Part shown: positions 17,470-26,659 of the stretch, piece by piece
How the letters are laid out: the number at the start of each line of letters is the position of its first letter
Numbering within the stretch: the first letter of the stretch is position 1
From: Perspicuibacillus lycopersici
Lineage (GTDB): Bacteria > Bacillota > Bacilli > Bacillales > Caldibacillaceae
Direction: 5' to 3'
Assembly (NCBI RefSeq): GCF_025660475.1
Contig: NZ_JAOUSF010000002.1
Span: 372,001 to 436,000 of the forward strand
Length of the DNA stretch: 64,000 nucleotides
Made by a program: the position numbers and the translations under genes
The notes under the pieces: generated by a model
Seen by the model: only the letters and a program-made list of their open reading frames with translations
The model's database searches: none
What the model was told of the DNA's origin: nothing

Positions 17470-18437
17470 TACTTTTTAACCTCACTTTCATAGTAGACCC
17501 AGATTGAGGAAGATTTGAAAATGATGAGTGTAAAGACCATGATAATAATAAATAGTACCCATGCAATACTGGAAGCATAGCCCATCTTATAATACTCAAA
17601 AGCATTTGAGAATAAGTAAGGTACGATCATATTACTTGAATTATTAGGTCCACCGCCCGTGAGAATATAAATTTGTGTAAAAGCTTGTAAACTACCGATC
17701 AATCCCATTACTAAGTTGAAGAAAATAACGGGTGAAATAATTGGAATGGTAATATGGAAGAATTTACGGAATTTACTTGCCCCGTCCATTTCTGCTGATT
17801 CATATAATTCTTCTGGTACACCTTGAATCGCAGCGAGTAAAAGTACCATATTTCCACCGACACCCCAAATAGCTAGGAAAATAAAGCTAAACTTTACCCA
17901 CGTTGGATCTAATAACCAGGCAGGTCCATCCACTCCAAAGATGGAAAGAAATCGGTTGATAACACCAGTGTCAGGGGCTAAAATCCATTTGAAAATCATG
18001 GATGATGCAACAACTGGTACTAAAACAGGAAGATAAAAGACCGTTCGAAAAAACTTAATACCTCTTATTTTTTGCGCAAGTAGGTAGGCCATTCCTAACG
18101 ATAGAATGATAGAAAGCGGTACTGAAATGATCGTGAAGAAGAAGGTGTTGTAAACTACTTTCCAAAACACGTCATCTTGAAAAAGAGTAATATAATTTTC
18201 TAGCCCCACAAAGTTAGGAGCAGTGAATAAGTCCCAATCTGTGAAACTAAGAACAAAAGATGCTATCATTGGCCCGAGGGTAAATCCAATAAAACCGATT
18301 AACCATGGAGCGATGAAGATATAAAACCACCGCTGTTCTTTTTTCGCAGCTTTCGATATTACCTTTATTGCACGATTTTTTTCTGGAACTGGATTTTCAC
18401 CATTATTATTTACTACGGAATTAGTCGTTGTGTTCAA
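17469..18437 (-). CDS. ABC sugar importer permease, MalF/UgpA type
   Basis: 322 residues from a TTG at 18437, which follows GAGGGAGAGTTATAAG; the longer frame to 18509 runs through a strong hairpin and has no site. It has six predicted membrane helices, the signature 'FRTVFYLPVLVPVVASS', and the EAA loop 'ELYESAEMDGASKFRKFF' near residue 220. Second gene after the binding protein in the GH35 operon and translationally coupled to the next permease. Confidence 0.9.
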   Translation of the reverse strand: MNTTTNSVVNNNGENPVPEKNRAIKVISKAAKKEQRWFYIFIAPWLIGFIGFTLGPMIASFVLSFTDWDLFTAPNFVGLENYITLFQDDVFWKVVYNTFFFTIISVPLSIILSLGMAYLLAQKIRGIKFFRTVFYLPVLVPVVASSMIFKWILAPDTGVINRFLSIFGVDGPAWLLDPTWVKFSFIFLAIWGVGGNMVLLLAAIQGVPEELYESAEMDGASKFRKFFHITIPIISPVIFFNLVMGLIGSLQAFTQIYILTGGGPNNSSNMIVPYLFSNAFEYYKMGYASSIAWVLFIIIMVFTLIIFKSSSIWVYYESEVKK

Positions 18438-18483
18438 CTTATAACTCTCCCTCGTAATAAGAAATATCCTCATTTTTGAAAAT

Positions 18484-18524
18484 GATAGACGAGAAACTTT
18501 GTTCCTCAAAGATTCTCATCTACC
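18484..18524 (-). other. Intercistronic hairpin after the binding-protein gene
   Basis: GGTAGATGAGAATCTTTG pairs almost completely with CAAAGTTTCTCGTCTATC across a 5-base loop. No U tract follows, so it is not a terminator. Between a binding-protein gene and its permease, such stems usually protect the upstream mRNA and allow more binding protein than permease. Confidence 0.75.
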
Positions 18525-18566
18525 ATACTTATTCAGTTTCCTTCCTTAAGGACATTCTTATTTAGA

Positions 18567-19847
18567 TTAGTCTCCAATTAACGCCTCTAAATCTTCTTGT
18601 GTTTTATCCAATATTGCTTTTACATCCGCATCTTCATTTAGCCATAAATCTGCAAAGTTATCCTCAAAGACTTTTTGCATTTCATTCCATTCCGGAATAT
18701 AAGGTACTTTGATCATAGCCTCTGTAGATTTCGCAAATGTATCTACATTAATTTCATGTGCTGCCCAGTCTTTTGTTAAAAATTCATCACTACCAAGTAC
18801 TTTAACGTTTGCTGGTGCATCTTGTTTATTATCAACGATTGGCATTTGTCCTTCTTCACTTGTTAAAAATTCAATAATTTTATATGCTTCTTCTTTATGC
18901 TTCGATTGACTTGATACACCTAAACCACTTCCAAAAGGTACAGTTCCAGGTTCTTTATTTTTCCACATTGGAGCAATATCCCAGTTTAACTCAGCTACAG
19001 AATTAGATGTGCTCATTGCCCAGAATCCAGTATAGTTCATCGCTAATTTTCCTTGTGCAAATAAAGTGTCTCCTCCAATATCTCCAAGGTTCGCTAAGTC
19101 TTCTCTCGTTGGTGCCACTTTATACTTATAGTATGTGTCTACAACAAATTGCATTGCTTCAACACTTTCAGGAGAGTTAATAATGACGTTTCCGTCTTCA
19201 TCTAGAACGCCACCACCATTTTGATACATGAAGGACATCCATTGTGGCCACCATTCTCCACCAACAAATCCCCATTGTTTTACTTCGCCATTTTCAACAA
19301 CTGTTAACTCTTTCGCAGCGTTTAATAAATCATTCCATGTCCAATTTTCATTCGGATACTCTAAACCTGCAGCATCAAATAGATCCTTGTTATAGTAAAC
19401 GATAAGCGAGCCACCTCTATCTGGTAATGCGTATACATTTCCATCGCGACTGTAGTTCTCATATACCTCGCCATAGTTTTCTTTTAAATTCAATCCAGAT
19501 TCTTCAATATATTCATTAAGCGGAGCTAACTGATTTTTACTAGAGTACGCATGAACATCTTCCGCTAACTGCATAATATCTGGCGCCTTTTTTCCAGCAA
19601 TCATCGTTTGAACTTTTTGTGCATATTCACTTGGTATGTAGATCAATTCCACATCGATATCAGGATATTTCTCTTTTGCTAATTTTAACCGTTCTTCATA
19701 AACCGCTTTATCTGTTTCCCCACCCCAAATAGAGAAGGTAAGTTTTACTTTTCCATCACTACTTGCTTCATCGTTTCCACAACCAGCTAAAAAAAGACTT
19801 GATACAAGAATACCAATAAGAATGAACAATAATGATTTTCTTTTCAA
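18567..19847 (-). CDS. ABC sugar importer substrate-binding lipoprotein
   Basis: 426 residues from a TTG at 19847 preceded by GGGGGGAACTAAA; the ATG at 19871 has no site. A signal peptide ends in the lipobox 'LAGC', and the mature protein is an extracellular family 1 solute-binding protein: 'KVKLTFSIWGGETDKAVYEE', 'PDRGGSLIVYYNKDLFDAAG', 'SPESVEAMQFVVD' and 'KIIEFLTSEEGQ'. It lies 90 bases after the GH35 gene and is followed by two permeases. It probably binds galacto-oligosaccharides, inferred from the enzyme in the operon. Confidence 0.92.
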   Translation of the reverse strand: MKRKSLLFILIGILVSSLFLAGCGNDEASSDGKVKLTFSIWGGETDKAVYEERLKLAKEKYPDIDVELIYIPSEYAQKVQTMIAGKKAPDIMQLAEDVHAYSSKNQLAPLNEYIEESGLNLKENYGEVYENYSRDGNVYALPDRGGSLIVYYNKDLFDAAGLEYPNENWTWNDLLNAAKELTVVENGEVKQWGFVGGEWWPQWMSFMYQNGGGVLDEDGNVIINSPESVEAMQFVVDTYYKYKVAPTREDLANLGDIGGDTLFAQGKLAMNYTGFWAMSTSNSVAELNWDIAPMWKNKEPGTVPFGSGLGVSSQSKHKEEAYKIIEFLTSEEGQMPIVDNKQDAPANVKVLGSDEFLTKDWAAHEINVDTFAKSTEAMIKVPYIPEWNEMQKVFEDNFADLWLNEDADVKAILDKTQEDLEALIGD

Positions 19848-19936
19848 TTTAGTTCCCCCCGGAATATTCATATACTAGATTCGTAAACAAAATCTATTTA
19901 CATCATAATTTATAATTATTCAATAGATGTTAGCGG

Positions 19937-22732
19937 TTACAAAATTGTGTTAGCAACCGGTAAAAATTCTGTCTCTACTATCGGTTCAAAATGAAATCCA
20001 TTGATAGTTGTTGCACCTTCTGGATCAACTGCTTCAATAAAAATTGAAATACGATTTTGTCGTTGGTCCAAATAAGAGGCAGGAATAAACAATTGATTTT
20101 GCTGTCCTCCCGTAAAGACTGGTCTTGCTGTTAACGATGGTAACCACAAACGACCAATCAATCGATCATTTACAAGTACGGTCACTTTACTGTTATTCCC
20201 GTTCACACGGAATGAATAGCTCTCTTCCTCTGTCCCTTTTGCTATTTCACTAAATAACCAACCCGTTTTTCCTGGTTCTAGTGTGAGTGGTAGCTCGTAT
20301 GGGAGTGCTACTGCTTTACTAGCTGCTTCGATTTGATGAAAACCTTTCTCATTGTCACCTGCTAATATCCAATTTGTAACTGGAATACCTTCCAGTAAAT
20401 AGATTTCTCCTAATGTTTGTGATTTTTCTTTTTCTGTATAAATGGAGATATCAACATAATCCTTGTCTTTTACATAGGTTGATAGGTTTATATAAGGGTT
20501 TTTTGGATGAATTACTCCAAGATCCTTACCATCGATAAACATTCGTAGGGAACTATCAAGCTTAGAAAAACCTAGGATTTTAACACGATTTTTAGCTATA
20601 TACAAACGTTTTTTGTAAATTCCTTTACTAATTGGTTTAGCAGAAAACCATCCTCCCCAATTGGTTACTGCCCAGCGGTTATTGTTTTCAGCAAGTACAG
20701 TGGTATCGGTAAGATTTGGATAATAGGTCCAATTTTCCCTAATTTGCTTTTGATCCACAATTGCGATTATGTTCCCGATTCCTCGCTTCGCATCTAACTT
20801 TAATGCCGGCACACTAGAATCATCAAAGTTACTATGACCCCAAATTTCTGTGCGAACACAAAGTTTTATGCTAGCTTTTTCCGTAAAGTCATCAGCAACC
20901 GCGATGAACTCGTTCGCTCCACCTGGAGTAAAGGTGCCGATATATTTTTTATCGACGTAAACGGATAATATATCACTACCATTCTGTAGGTATAGCCCTT
21001 TAAGTTTGTGAGATTCCAATAAAATATCCCCTGCATACCAGGCATACCCTCGATAAATCCCCGCATCTTCTAGATAACAAGGACTATCTACTAATTCCAA
21101 CGTTTTTATACCATCTGGAATTTCATGTGCGTTCATTTCTGCATAGGACCAATCTAAATCTAATAAAGTATTACTTTCTTCCGTTACACTCAAATCAGTT
21201 GCTAATTGATCCTCGTTAATCCTGCTAGCTAAAGGTACATTATTTGTCAATCGGATAGTAAAACGTTGCCCATCGCATAATAAAATATCAAATTCACGGT
21301 CTATCGTGGAAAGGTCTTCTACTGTAATTACAATTCCTCGTTGGTCTGGAAGAATGGATACTACAGATGAAGCTTGTTGAACCTCTGACTCAAAAATCAA
21401 ACATATTTCCCCATTATGGTTTAAGTGAAATAGCAAATCTAGGTGACGGTCTTTTCGAGTTGCTTGTATTAATTCAGCTGTCGCATAGTGGAGCGTCCCT
21501 TCCATTCCCCATGTTGCTAACGGAACATCATATAGAACAAACGGACAAGTTGTAGAGGCAATCCGGATTTCATGTTGTTTCGGAAAATAAGTTTCCCCAT
21601 TTTTTAATTTCACTTTGATTTCTTCATTTAATACATTCGGTATCCCAATCAGTTGTCCACCATTTTCTAGGTGAAGCACGTTTAGCTTAGTACCCTCGTG
21701 ATCAGATTCTACTTCAAAAGAGTGATGTTCAGCTACAACTGCATTTGCAAGTGACCGGCCTAACGTTTTACAAATATCTCCTAGTAAAATACCTTCAAAG
21801 AACTCTTTTCTCAACTTTCCTGTTGGTGTAATCATGCCATGAAAATCATAATCTGATGTTAAGAAGGATAAAGGGTCCCCCCAGTTATTGACCGCATTCG
21901 TAAACCCAAAATTAAAGCCTGAGGCTTGCAAATACGGGCCCAATAGCTTTGTTCCGGAACTAAGCAATCTTCTTAATAGGAAATGACTTCTATTCGTTTC
22001 CGTTACGCATAAAGGAAGATTATTATTTTGTAAAAACTGATAGTACGTATGAATTTTTTCTTCAAAATTTGGATCACAATCATTCGGGTAAAAATTTAAT
22101 GTCGGAATAACATTCTCAGCATTTCCACCTGCTCCAGCTATATCTCCTTGACCAGCACATACAATTAGCGGTACTTCCATCCCATATTCAATGGCTATAT
22201 CCCGTAGGGCGGAAATATATTCAGTAGGATGTGTGCAATTATAGAAATCTAATTCATTATCTAATTGCATAAGGATAATAGAACCTTCTTTTCCAATTTG
22301 ATACTTAGATAAAATTGGTATGATCTTCGAATACCACTTGGCAGTACATGATAGGAAGGTAGCATTATCATCTCGTAATTGAATACCAGGTTTTGTCAGT
22401 AAATAGGCAGGCAATGCGCCACCATCCCATTCTGAACAAATATAAGGACCTGGTCTAGCAACAACATATAGCCCCTCTTCAGCTGCTAATTTCAAAAAAC
22501 GCGCGACATCTTTTTCCCCTTTAAAATCCCAAACACCCTCTTCTGTTTCATGGAAATTCCAGGGAAAATATACATCAATACAGTTGTAGCCACCAGCTTT
22601 AACCTTTTTCAGACGATCCTTCCAAAGTGACCTAGGTATTCTGAAGTAAAATAAAGACGAGCAAAGGATAATTTCTGACTTATTAAGTATGGACAAACCT
22701 TTCGCTGATAGTTTCACATTTTCAGACGCCAC
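19937..22732 (-). CDS. Glycoside hydrolase family 35 beta-galactosidase
   Basis: 931 residues, starting at a GTG after AAAGGAGGGGTAGA. The N-terminal TIM barrel has the GH35 hallmarks 'YFPWNFHETEEGVWDF', 'ARPGPYICSEWDGGALP', the acid/base Glu160 in 'MQLDNELDF', and the nucleophile Glu245 in 'CVTETNRS'. The rest (about 400-931) is all-beta, with two or more jelly-roll modules typical of the family. No signal peptide, so it acts inside the cell on imported beta-galactosides. First gene of an operon with an ABC importer, facing a LacI regulator. Confidence 0.88.
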   Translation of the reverse strand: MASENVKLSAKGLSILNKSEIILCSSLFYFRIPRSLWKDRLKKVKAGGYNCIDVYFPWNFHETEEGVWDFKGEKDVARFLKLAAEEGLYVVARPGPYICSEWDGGALPAYLLTKPGIQLRDDNATFLSCTAKWYSKIIPILSKYQIGKEGSIILMQLDNELDFYNCTHPTEYISALRDIAIEYGMEVPLIVCAGQGDIAGAGGNAENVIPTLNFYPNDCDPNFEEKIHTYYQFLQNNNLPLCVTETNRSHFLLRRLLSSGTKLLGPYLQASGFNFGFTNAVNNWGDPLSFLTSDYDFHGMITPTGKLRKEFFEGILLGDICKTLGRSLANAVVAEHHSFEVESDHEGTKLNVLHLENGGQLIGIPNVLNEEIKVKLKNGETYFPKQHEIRIASTTCPFVLYDVPLATWGMEGTLHYATAELIQATRKDRHLDLLFHLNHNGEICLIFESEVQQASSVVSILPDQRGIVITVEDLSTIDREFDILLCDGQRFTIRLTNNVPLASRINEDQLATDLSVTEESNTLLDLDWSYAEMNAHEIPDGIKTLELVDSPCYLEDAGIYRGYAWYAGDILLESHKLKGLYLQNGSDILSVYVDKKYIGTFTPGGANEFIAVADDFTEKASIKLCVRTEIWGHSNFDDSSVPALKLDAKRGIGNIIAIVDQKQIRENWTYYPNLTDTTVLAENNNRWAVTNWGGWFSAKPISKGIYKKRLYIAKNRVKILGFSKLDSSLRMFIDGKDLGVIHPKNPYINLSTYVKDKDYVDISIYTEKEKSQTLGEIYLLEGIPVTNWILAGDNEKGFHQIEAASKAVALPYELPLTLEPGKTGWLFSEIAKGTEEESYSFRVNGNNSKVTVLVNDRLIGRLWLPSLTARPVFTGGQQNQLFIPASYLDQRQNRISIFIEAVDPEGATTINGFHFEPIVETEFLPVANTIL

Positions 22733-22797
22733 TCTACCCCTCCTTTGAAGTTTTCACTTAAGAATAATTTTTTCGTTTTCCTCCTCATACAGCGGAA

Positions 22798-22811
22798 TGA
22801 AATCGGTTCCA
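22798..22811. promoter_or_regulatory. LacI-type operator 1
   Basis: TGAAATCGGTTCCA, one change from the TGAAATCGRTTTCA palindrome repeated in this region. It is in the leader of the GH35 gene. Confidence 0.65.
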
Positions 22812-22888
22812 AAGAGGAGTAAAAAAATTTCATTACTAAAACTTTTAAAAAATTCATCTTCTCATTTAATGAGAACCATTACATATTT

Positions 22889-22902
22889 TGAAATCGATTT
22901 CA
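22889..22902. promoter_or_regulatory. LacI-type operator 2 (perfect palindrome)
   Basis: TGAAATCGATTTCA is a perfect 14-base palindrome just downstream of the GH35 -10 box, where a bound repressor would block initiation. A weaker relative, TGAAATCTATTTAA, lies at 22955-22968. Confidence 0.8.
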
Positions 22903-22907
22903 TTTTT

Positions 22908-22936
22908 AATATACTACCAGTAAATTTAGGTGTCAA
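22908..22936 (-). promoter_or_regulatory. Sigma-A promoter of the GH35/ABC operon
   Basis: -35 TTGACA (22931-22936), 17-base spacer, -10 TATATT (22908-22913), with operator 2 directly downstream. Confidence 0.85.
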
Positions 22937-23069
22937 GAATTTTATAAAATATTTTGAAATCTATTTAATTCCTATGAAGTAACAATAATAATTACATATA
23001 TTTGGAATACACTCCAAAAATTAGTCTCGCATTCTATATTTTTATTGAAATATCAGTAGAACAATAGAA

Positions 23070-23098
23070 TTGACACAAAATTTATTAATCGTTATATT
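23070..23098 (+). promoter_or_regulatory. Sigma-A promoter of the divergent lacI gene
   Basis: -35 TTGACA (23070-23075), 17-base spacer, -10 TATATT (23093-23098). Confidence 0.85.
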
Positions 23099-23108
23099 TG
23101 ACTTATAA

Positions 23109-23122
23109 CGAAATCGGTTTCA
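23109..23122. promoter_or_regulatory. LacI-type operator 3 at the lacI start site
   Basis: CGAAATCGGTTTCA lies at the expected transcription start of the lacI gene and only a few bases before its ribosome binding site, which implies autorepression. Confidence 0.75.
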
Positions 23123-23138
23123 ATGAGGTGGCTTTTCG

Positions 23139-24170
23139 ATGATTAAACATAAAAAAAACATAACAATCTATGATATTGCAAAAAAGGCTAATGTTTCCCC
23201 CACCACCGTGTCTCGTGTGTTAACAGGTAGTCCACTTGTCAAAGAAAGCACCCGGCAGCTTGTTCGTAATATTATGGACGAGGTAGACTTTACTCCTAAT
23301 GAAGCCGCCAGAAATTTGATAACTAAGCAAACCAATACAATTGGTTTTATTCTACCTGATATTACAAACCCTTTCTTTTCCCAGGTATATATCGAAGTGG
23401 AAAGAAAGGCACTAGAGCTTGGCTTTAATATTTTACTTCGTAACTCAATGGGGAGAAGTGAGGTCGAATCACAATATTTAAAAGAATTCACTGAAAAAAG
23501 AGTCGCATGCATCGTATTTATGGGGGGAAGAATAAATAAATCTAACCCATCGGATCAGGAAGTAAACGAAATACTCGAGGTTATGAATAAAGTACCGATT
23601 ATCATGGTAAATGGTAAAATGAAAGGGGTAAATTGCTACCGAATTCGAACGAATGAAGAAATGGGTATCGATTTAATTATCGACCATTTAATTGAACTTG
23701 GCCATAAAGAGATTGCTTTAATCGGTGGTATTAAAGGCATAACTTCAACAGATTGTAAGACCGTTGCCTTCAAACGCGCAATGAAGAAATATAATCTAAA
23801 ATTTATTCAAGATTGGGTTATCCCTACTGGATTTAGTATAGAAGATGGTAAAGCAGCAATGAAGCAACTTTTACAAAACAAACAGTTGCCGACAGCAATC
23901 CTTGGGATTAACGACTTAGTAATCTATGGTGCAATAAGAGAATGTAGAGAACAGAAAATTCCCACTAGCACCTTCTCCTTCACCGGATTCGATGATATAT
24001 TCCCATCAGATATTGTCCATCCAAGTTTAACAACCATTAACCATAATTACGACATTTTAACGAGCGAGATTGTTAAAGTTATTCAGAATTTAAAAGATGG
24101 CAAAGTTGGTATAAAGGGTAAAATCATTGATACAAAACTAGTCATTAGAGAATCCACTAGAAAGGTTTAA
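23139..24170 (+). CDS. LacI-family transcriptional regulator of the GH35 operon
   Basis: 343 residues, start fixed by GAGGTGGC. N-terminal helix-turn-helix and hinge 'TIYDIAKKANVSPTTVSRVL' (residues 9-28), then a periplasmic-binding-protein-like sensor domain with 'TIGFILPDITNPFFSQVY' and 'TGFDDIFPSDIVHPSLTTI'. It is divergent from the GH35/ABC operon; three matching palindromes (GAAATCG centre) lie between them. By family rule it represses in the absence of a sugar ligand; the ligand is probably a galactoside or a breakdown product (inference). Confidence 0.92.
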   Translation: MIKHKKNITIYDIAKKANVSPTTVSRVLTGSPLVKESTRQLVRNIMDEVDFTPNEAARNLITKQTNTIGFILPDITNPFFSQVYIEVERKALELGFNILLRNSMGRSEVESQYLKEFTEKRVACIVFMGGRINKSNPSDQEVNEILEVMNKVPIIMVNGKMKGVNCYRIRTNEEMGIDLIIDHLIELGHKEIALIGGIKGITSTDCKTVAFKRAMKKYNLKFIQDWVIPTGFSIEDGKAAMKQLLQNKQLPTAILGINDLVIYGAIRECREQKIPTSTFSFTGFDDIFPSDIVHPSLTTINHNYDILTSEIVKVIQNLKDGKVGIKGKIIDTKLVIRESTRKV

Positions 24171-24216
24171 AATTGCTGCGACTAATCAAGAACGATGTAT
24201 AAGATGCTATTCAATG

Positions 24217-24255
24217 AAGAGGCCCTAACCCTCCACGGATCAGGACCTCTTTTTT
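24217..24255 (+). terminator. Rho-independent terminator of lacI
   Basis: AAGAGG-CCCT pairs with AGGA-CCTCTT, followed by TTTTTTC. Confidence 0.85.
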
Positions 24256-24376
24256 TCATTCTGCCTTAATGCCGTCATAGTTTTCCAATTTGGATTTGTC
24301 CAGTACAGATCTTCTGCAGTTACTTCTTTACTTTATCTTGGTCGATTTCAATTTCTTAACCTGTTTTTTTGGAATG

Positions 24377-24637
24377 TCAACATTCAACATAACCATCTTT
24401 GGATTGGAACATTTCTTTTTTTTTGACAAAGTCTAGTAGGTCGGAACCTTTGTTGTAATCGATGCTGAGTAATTGTTCTTGAATGAAAACATTCGAGCTG
24501 CAGACATCGATTTGTAGTGTAACATTATTATTATTTAACGGTTGTATTTTTTTATCAAAACCTCCCTTAATTTTTACCGCATGATTCCTAAAGAACATAA
24601 AAAAAAACAAATCCCCCCTCATGCATTTATCACACAA
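24377..24637 (-). CDS. Possible small unknown protein
   Basis: An 86-codon frame opening at a TTG, with no good ribosome binding site there; GAGGGGGG lies inside the frame, about 10 bases before the codon-14 ATG. The C-terminal half ('VTLQIDVCSSNVFIQEQLLSID') looks protein-like; the N-terminal half is a low-complexity Phe stretch. It may be a fragment of a lost gene. No family recognised. It would be transcribed behind the flavin-dependent oxidoreductase gene, which ends 19 bases upstream. Confidence 0.25.
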   Translation of the reverse strand: MCDKCMRGDLFFFMFFRNHAVKIKGGFDKKIQPLNNNNVTLQIDVCSSNVFIQEQLLSIDYNKGSDLLDFVKKKEMFQSKDGYVEC

Positions 24638-24655
24638 TCAGAGGAACCTGCCCTA

Positions 24656-25651
24656 TTACATTAACTCTCTTGCCAACAATCGGTACACATTTAACCTTGC
24701 TTCTTGGGAATGTGGAATACTACATATCATTGCTTCATCAAATCCGTAGGTTTCTTGTTCTTTTTCCAGCCTAGCTGCTACTTCTTTTGCGGATCCGACG
24801 AAATGTTGTTTTTTGCGGTTTTCTTGTATTTGCATGCGATCCATTTCTGATAGTGGGTAGTCCTTTGCTTCCTCAGGTGTCATATATTGCGTTAGTCTAC
24901 CTTTCATTAGCATTAGACGGGCGATATCTGCTGGTTTTGCTTGGTATTCTGCTTCTTCAGCGGATTCTGCAGTGGTAACGAAGTAAGTCACCATCACTTC
25001 TGGTTTTTCCATAAATGCGGAAGGAACAAAGCTATTTCGATAAGATTCGAATGTTTCCTTATTCATCGTTCCGTTGAAAAATTGCGCATAGGAGTATCCT
25101 AATCCCATTCGTCCCGCTTGGAATGCACTGCTTCCGCTTGAACCTAATAACCACGCTTCGGGTAAGGTAACTTCGTACGGTGATGTAATTACATTGCGAT
25201 AGGTCATGCTTTCTGGTGCTTCATCATTGATTAGTTTTAATGTATTGTCCAATTTTCCATAGAGGTCATCAATATATGGTTGGCGTCCTTCCGATAGGGC
25301 ATAAATAGCTAAATTATCCCCACCTGGGGCGCGTCCCGCTCCAAAATCGATTCTTCCTGGAGATAGTGCACTTAATGTTTTAAACACCTCTGCCATTTTG
25401 TATGGTGAATAATGCATAATCATCGTTCCACCCGTGCCGAGGCGGATTTTTTTCGTTTTTGCTGCAATATGGGCGACCGTGATTTCTGGTGCAGAGCTGG
25501 CAAAGCCTTTTGTGTTATGGTGCTCAGCCATCCATAGCCGTTGATAGCCGAGTTCTTCCGCAAGAATAGCTAGCTCTACTGCTTTGTTTAATGCATCAAC
25601 TGCGGAGTTTCCTTTAGTGACTGGGGCTTGGTCTAGAACACTTAATTTCAT
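24656..25651 (-). CDS. LLM-class flavin-dependent oxidoreductase (luciferase-like)
   Basis: 331 residues, full length for the bacterial luciferase-like superfamily of FMN-dependent monooxygenases. Visible: 'MKLSVLDQAPVTKG' first strand, 'LWMAEHHN' near residue 40, 'RIRLGTGGTMIMHYSP' type strand, and 'RIDFGAGRAPGGD' near 100. It is close to the YceB/YwcH/YtmO group of Bacillus proteins, most of unknown substrate. AAAGGAAG precedes the ATG. No reductase partner gene is adjacent. Biochemical role cannot be narrowed further. Confidence 0.9.
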   Translation of the reverse strand: MKLSVLDQAPVTKGNSAVDALNKAVELAILAEELGYQRLWMAEHHNTKGFASSAPEITVAHIAAKTKKIRLGTGGTMIMHYSPYKMAEVFKTLSALSPGRIDFGAGRAPGGDNLAIYALSEGRQPYIDDLYGKLDNTLKLINDEAPESMTYRNVITSPYEVTLPEAWLLGSSGSSAFQAGRMGLGYSYAQFFNGTMNKETFESYRNSFVPSAFMEKPEVMVTYFVTTAESAEEAEYQAKPADIARLMLMKGRLTQYMTPEEAKDYPLSEMDRMQIQENRKKQHFVGSAKEVAARLEKEQETYGFDEAMICSIPHSQEARLNVYRLLARELM

Positions 25652-25931
25652 GGCGGTTCTTCCTTTCTTTTATCAGCTTATCTATTGGACTGCTTTTATG
25701 TTTCTAGTGTGTATGTTCTTGTATTTGGATAGTATACTTTTGCGGTGGGAAATTCAAGGAAATGGACTTTTACTTGTTGGAGCGATAGAGGATTGTTGCT
25801 GCCGTTACTGAAATGTTGTTAAGATTTTTTTTTGAGAGGTTGTTGGAAATCCTTGTAGGTCGATTAAATATTTTGATATTAAGAAACTTTCTAATATTTA
25901 ATTTCGTAATATACTATTAGGGGGGAAATAT

Positions 25932-26432
25932 ATGAAAAAATTATTTACCTTATTTTTTCTGATAATCATTTTGGTTGGTTGTTCAGCAGAAAATTTGTCA
26001 CTGGAAGAACAAATAAGAAAGGTTATGTCAGAAAATAATTTACGCGATAAAGAAATTATTGATTATGACATAAAAGATGATTTTGTTTACGTTATTTTTA
26101 AAAACAGTCAAGGAAATGCTAGCACACATTATCCCGATCTCGTTATTTTAAAGAATAATAATGGGACATTAGAATGGGAAGCAGGTCCCAATGACCGTAC
26201 GACGTCCGTTGATACAGCTATGATATTCGGAAGGGAAAATGGGCCATCGGTTACGCTTATATTAGAACCTTCCAATGCTACTATTAAAGAGATAAAAATA
26301 TTAGGGGATTCAGCAAAAGCAGTATCATATGTAGAACAAATTACCGATGATTTTTCAAAGGTATATACGTATTGGATTGCTTATACCAATCAACAACCTG
26401 CAGCTGATGATATAGAGTATATAATGGAGTAA
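25932..26432 (+). CDS. Unknown lipoprotein
   Basis: 166 residues, preceded by AGGGGGGAAATAT. A short signal peptide ends in 'LVGC' (lipidated Cys17). The mature part is a compact alpha/beta protein with 'VYVIFKNSQGN', 'NGTLEWEAGPNDRT' and 'VTLILEPSNATIKEIKIL'. It may be one of the small extracellular lipoproteins common in Bacillus; I recognise no named family. It stands alone with its own terminator. Confidence 0.75.
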   Translation: MKKLFTLFFLIIILVGCSAENLSLEEQIRKVMSENNLRDKEIIDYDIKDDFVYVIFKNSQGNASTHYPDLVILKNNNGTLEWEAGPNDRTTSVDTAMIFGRENGPSVTLILEPSNATIKEIKILGDSAKAVSYVEQITDDFSKVYTYWIAYTNQQPAADDIEYIME

Positions 26433-26515
26433 AAATGACTACATACTTCTTAGTTTATCTTCTTTATAGTTAATGCATGTAGTATTTTTTATTGTCATTT
26501 TCCGCATCCTGATTT

Positions 26516-26557
26516 CCAGAAACCGTAGTATTATCAATGGTTTCTGGCTTTTGTTTT
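26516..26557 (+). terminator. Rho-independent terminator after the lipoprotein gene
   Basis: CCAGAAACC pairs with GGTTTCTGG, then CTTTTGTTTTTTC. A weaker stem (CTACAT / ATGTAG plus T run) lies nearer the gene at about 26440-26490. Confidence 0.8.
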
Positions 26558-26603
26558 TTCTTTTTTTCTCACCGTACACCTCCGCCAGACACCTTAACAC
26601 ATA

Positions 26604-26656
26604 AAAAAAGTGCCCCCACAGCGTTAGGGCTCCCCTTCGCTGCGCAGGACACTATA
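26604..26656 (-). terminator. Terminator for the small membrane peptide gene
   Basis: On the minus strand GTGTCCTGCGCAGCG pairs imperfectly with CGCTGTGGGGGCAC, followed by TTTTTTT. Confidence 0.75.
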
Positions 26657-26659
26657 CTG

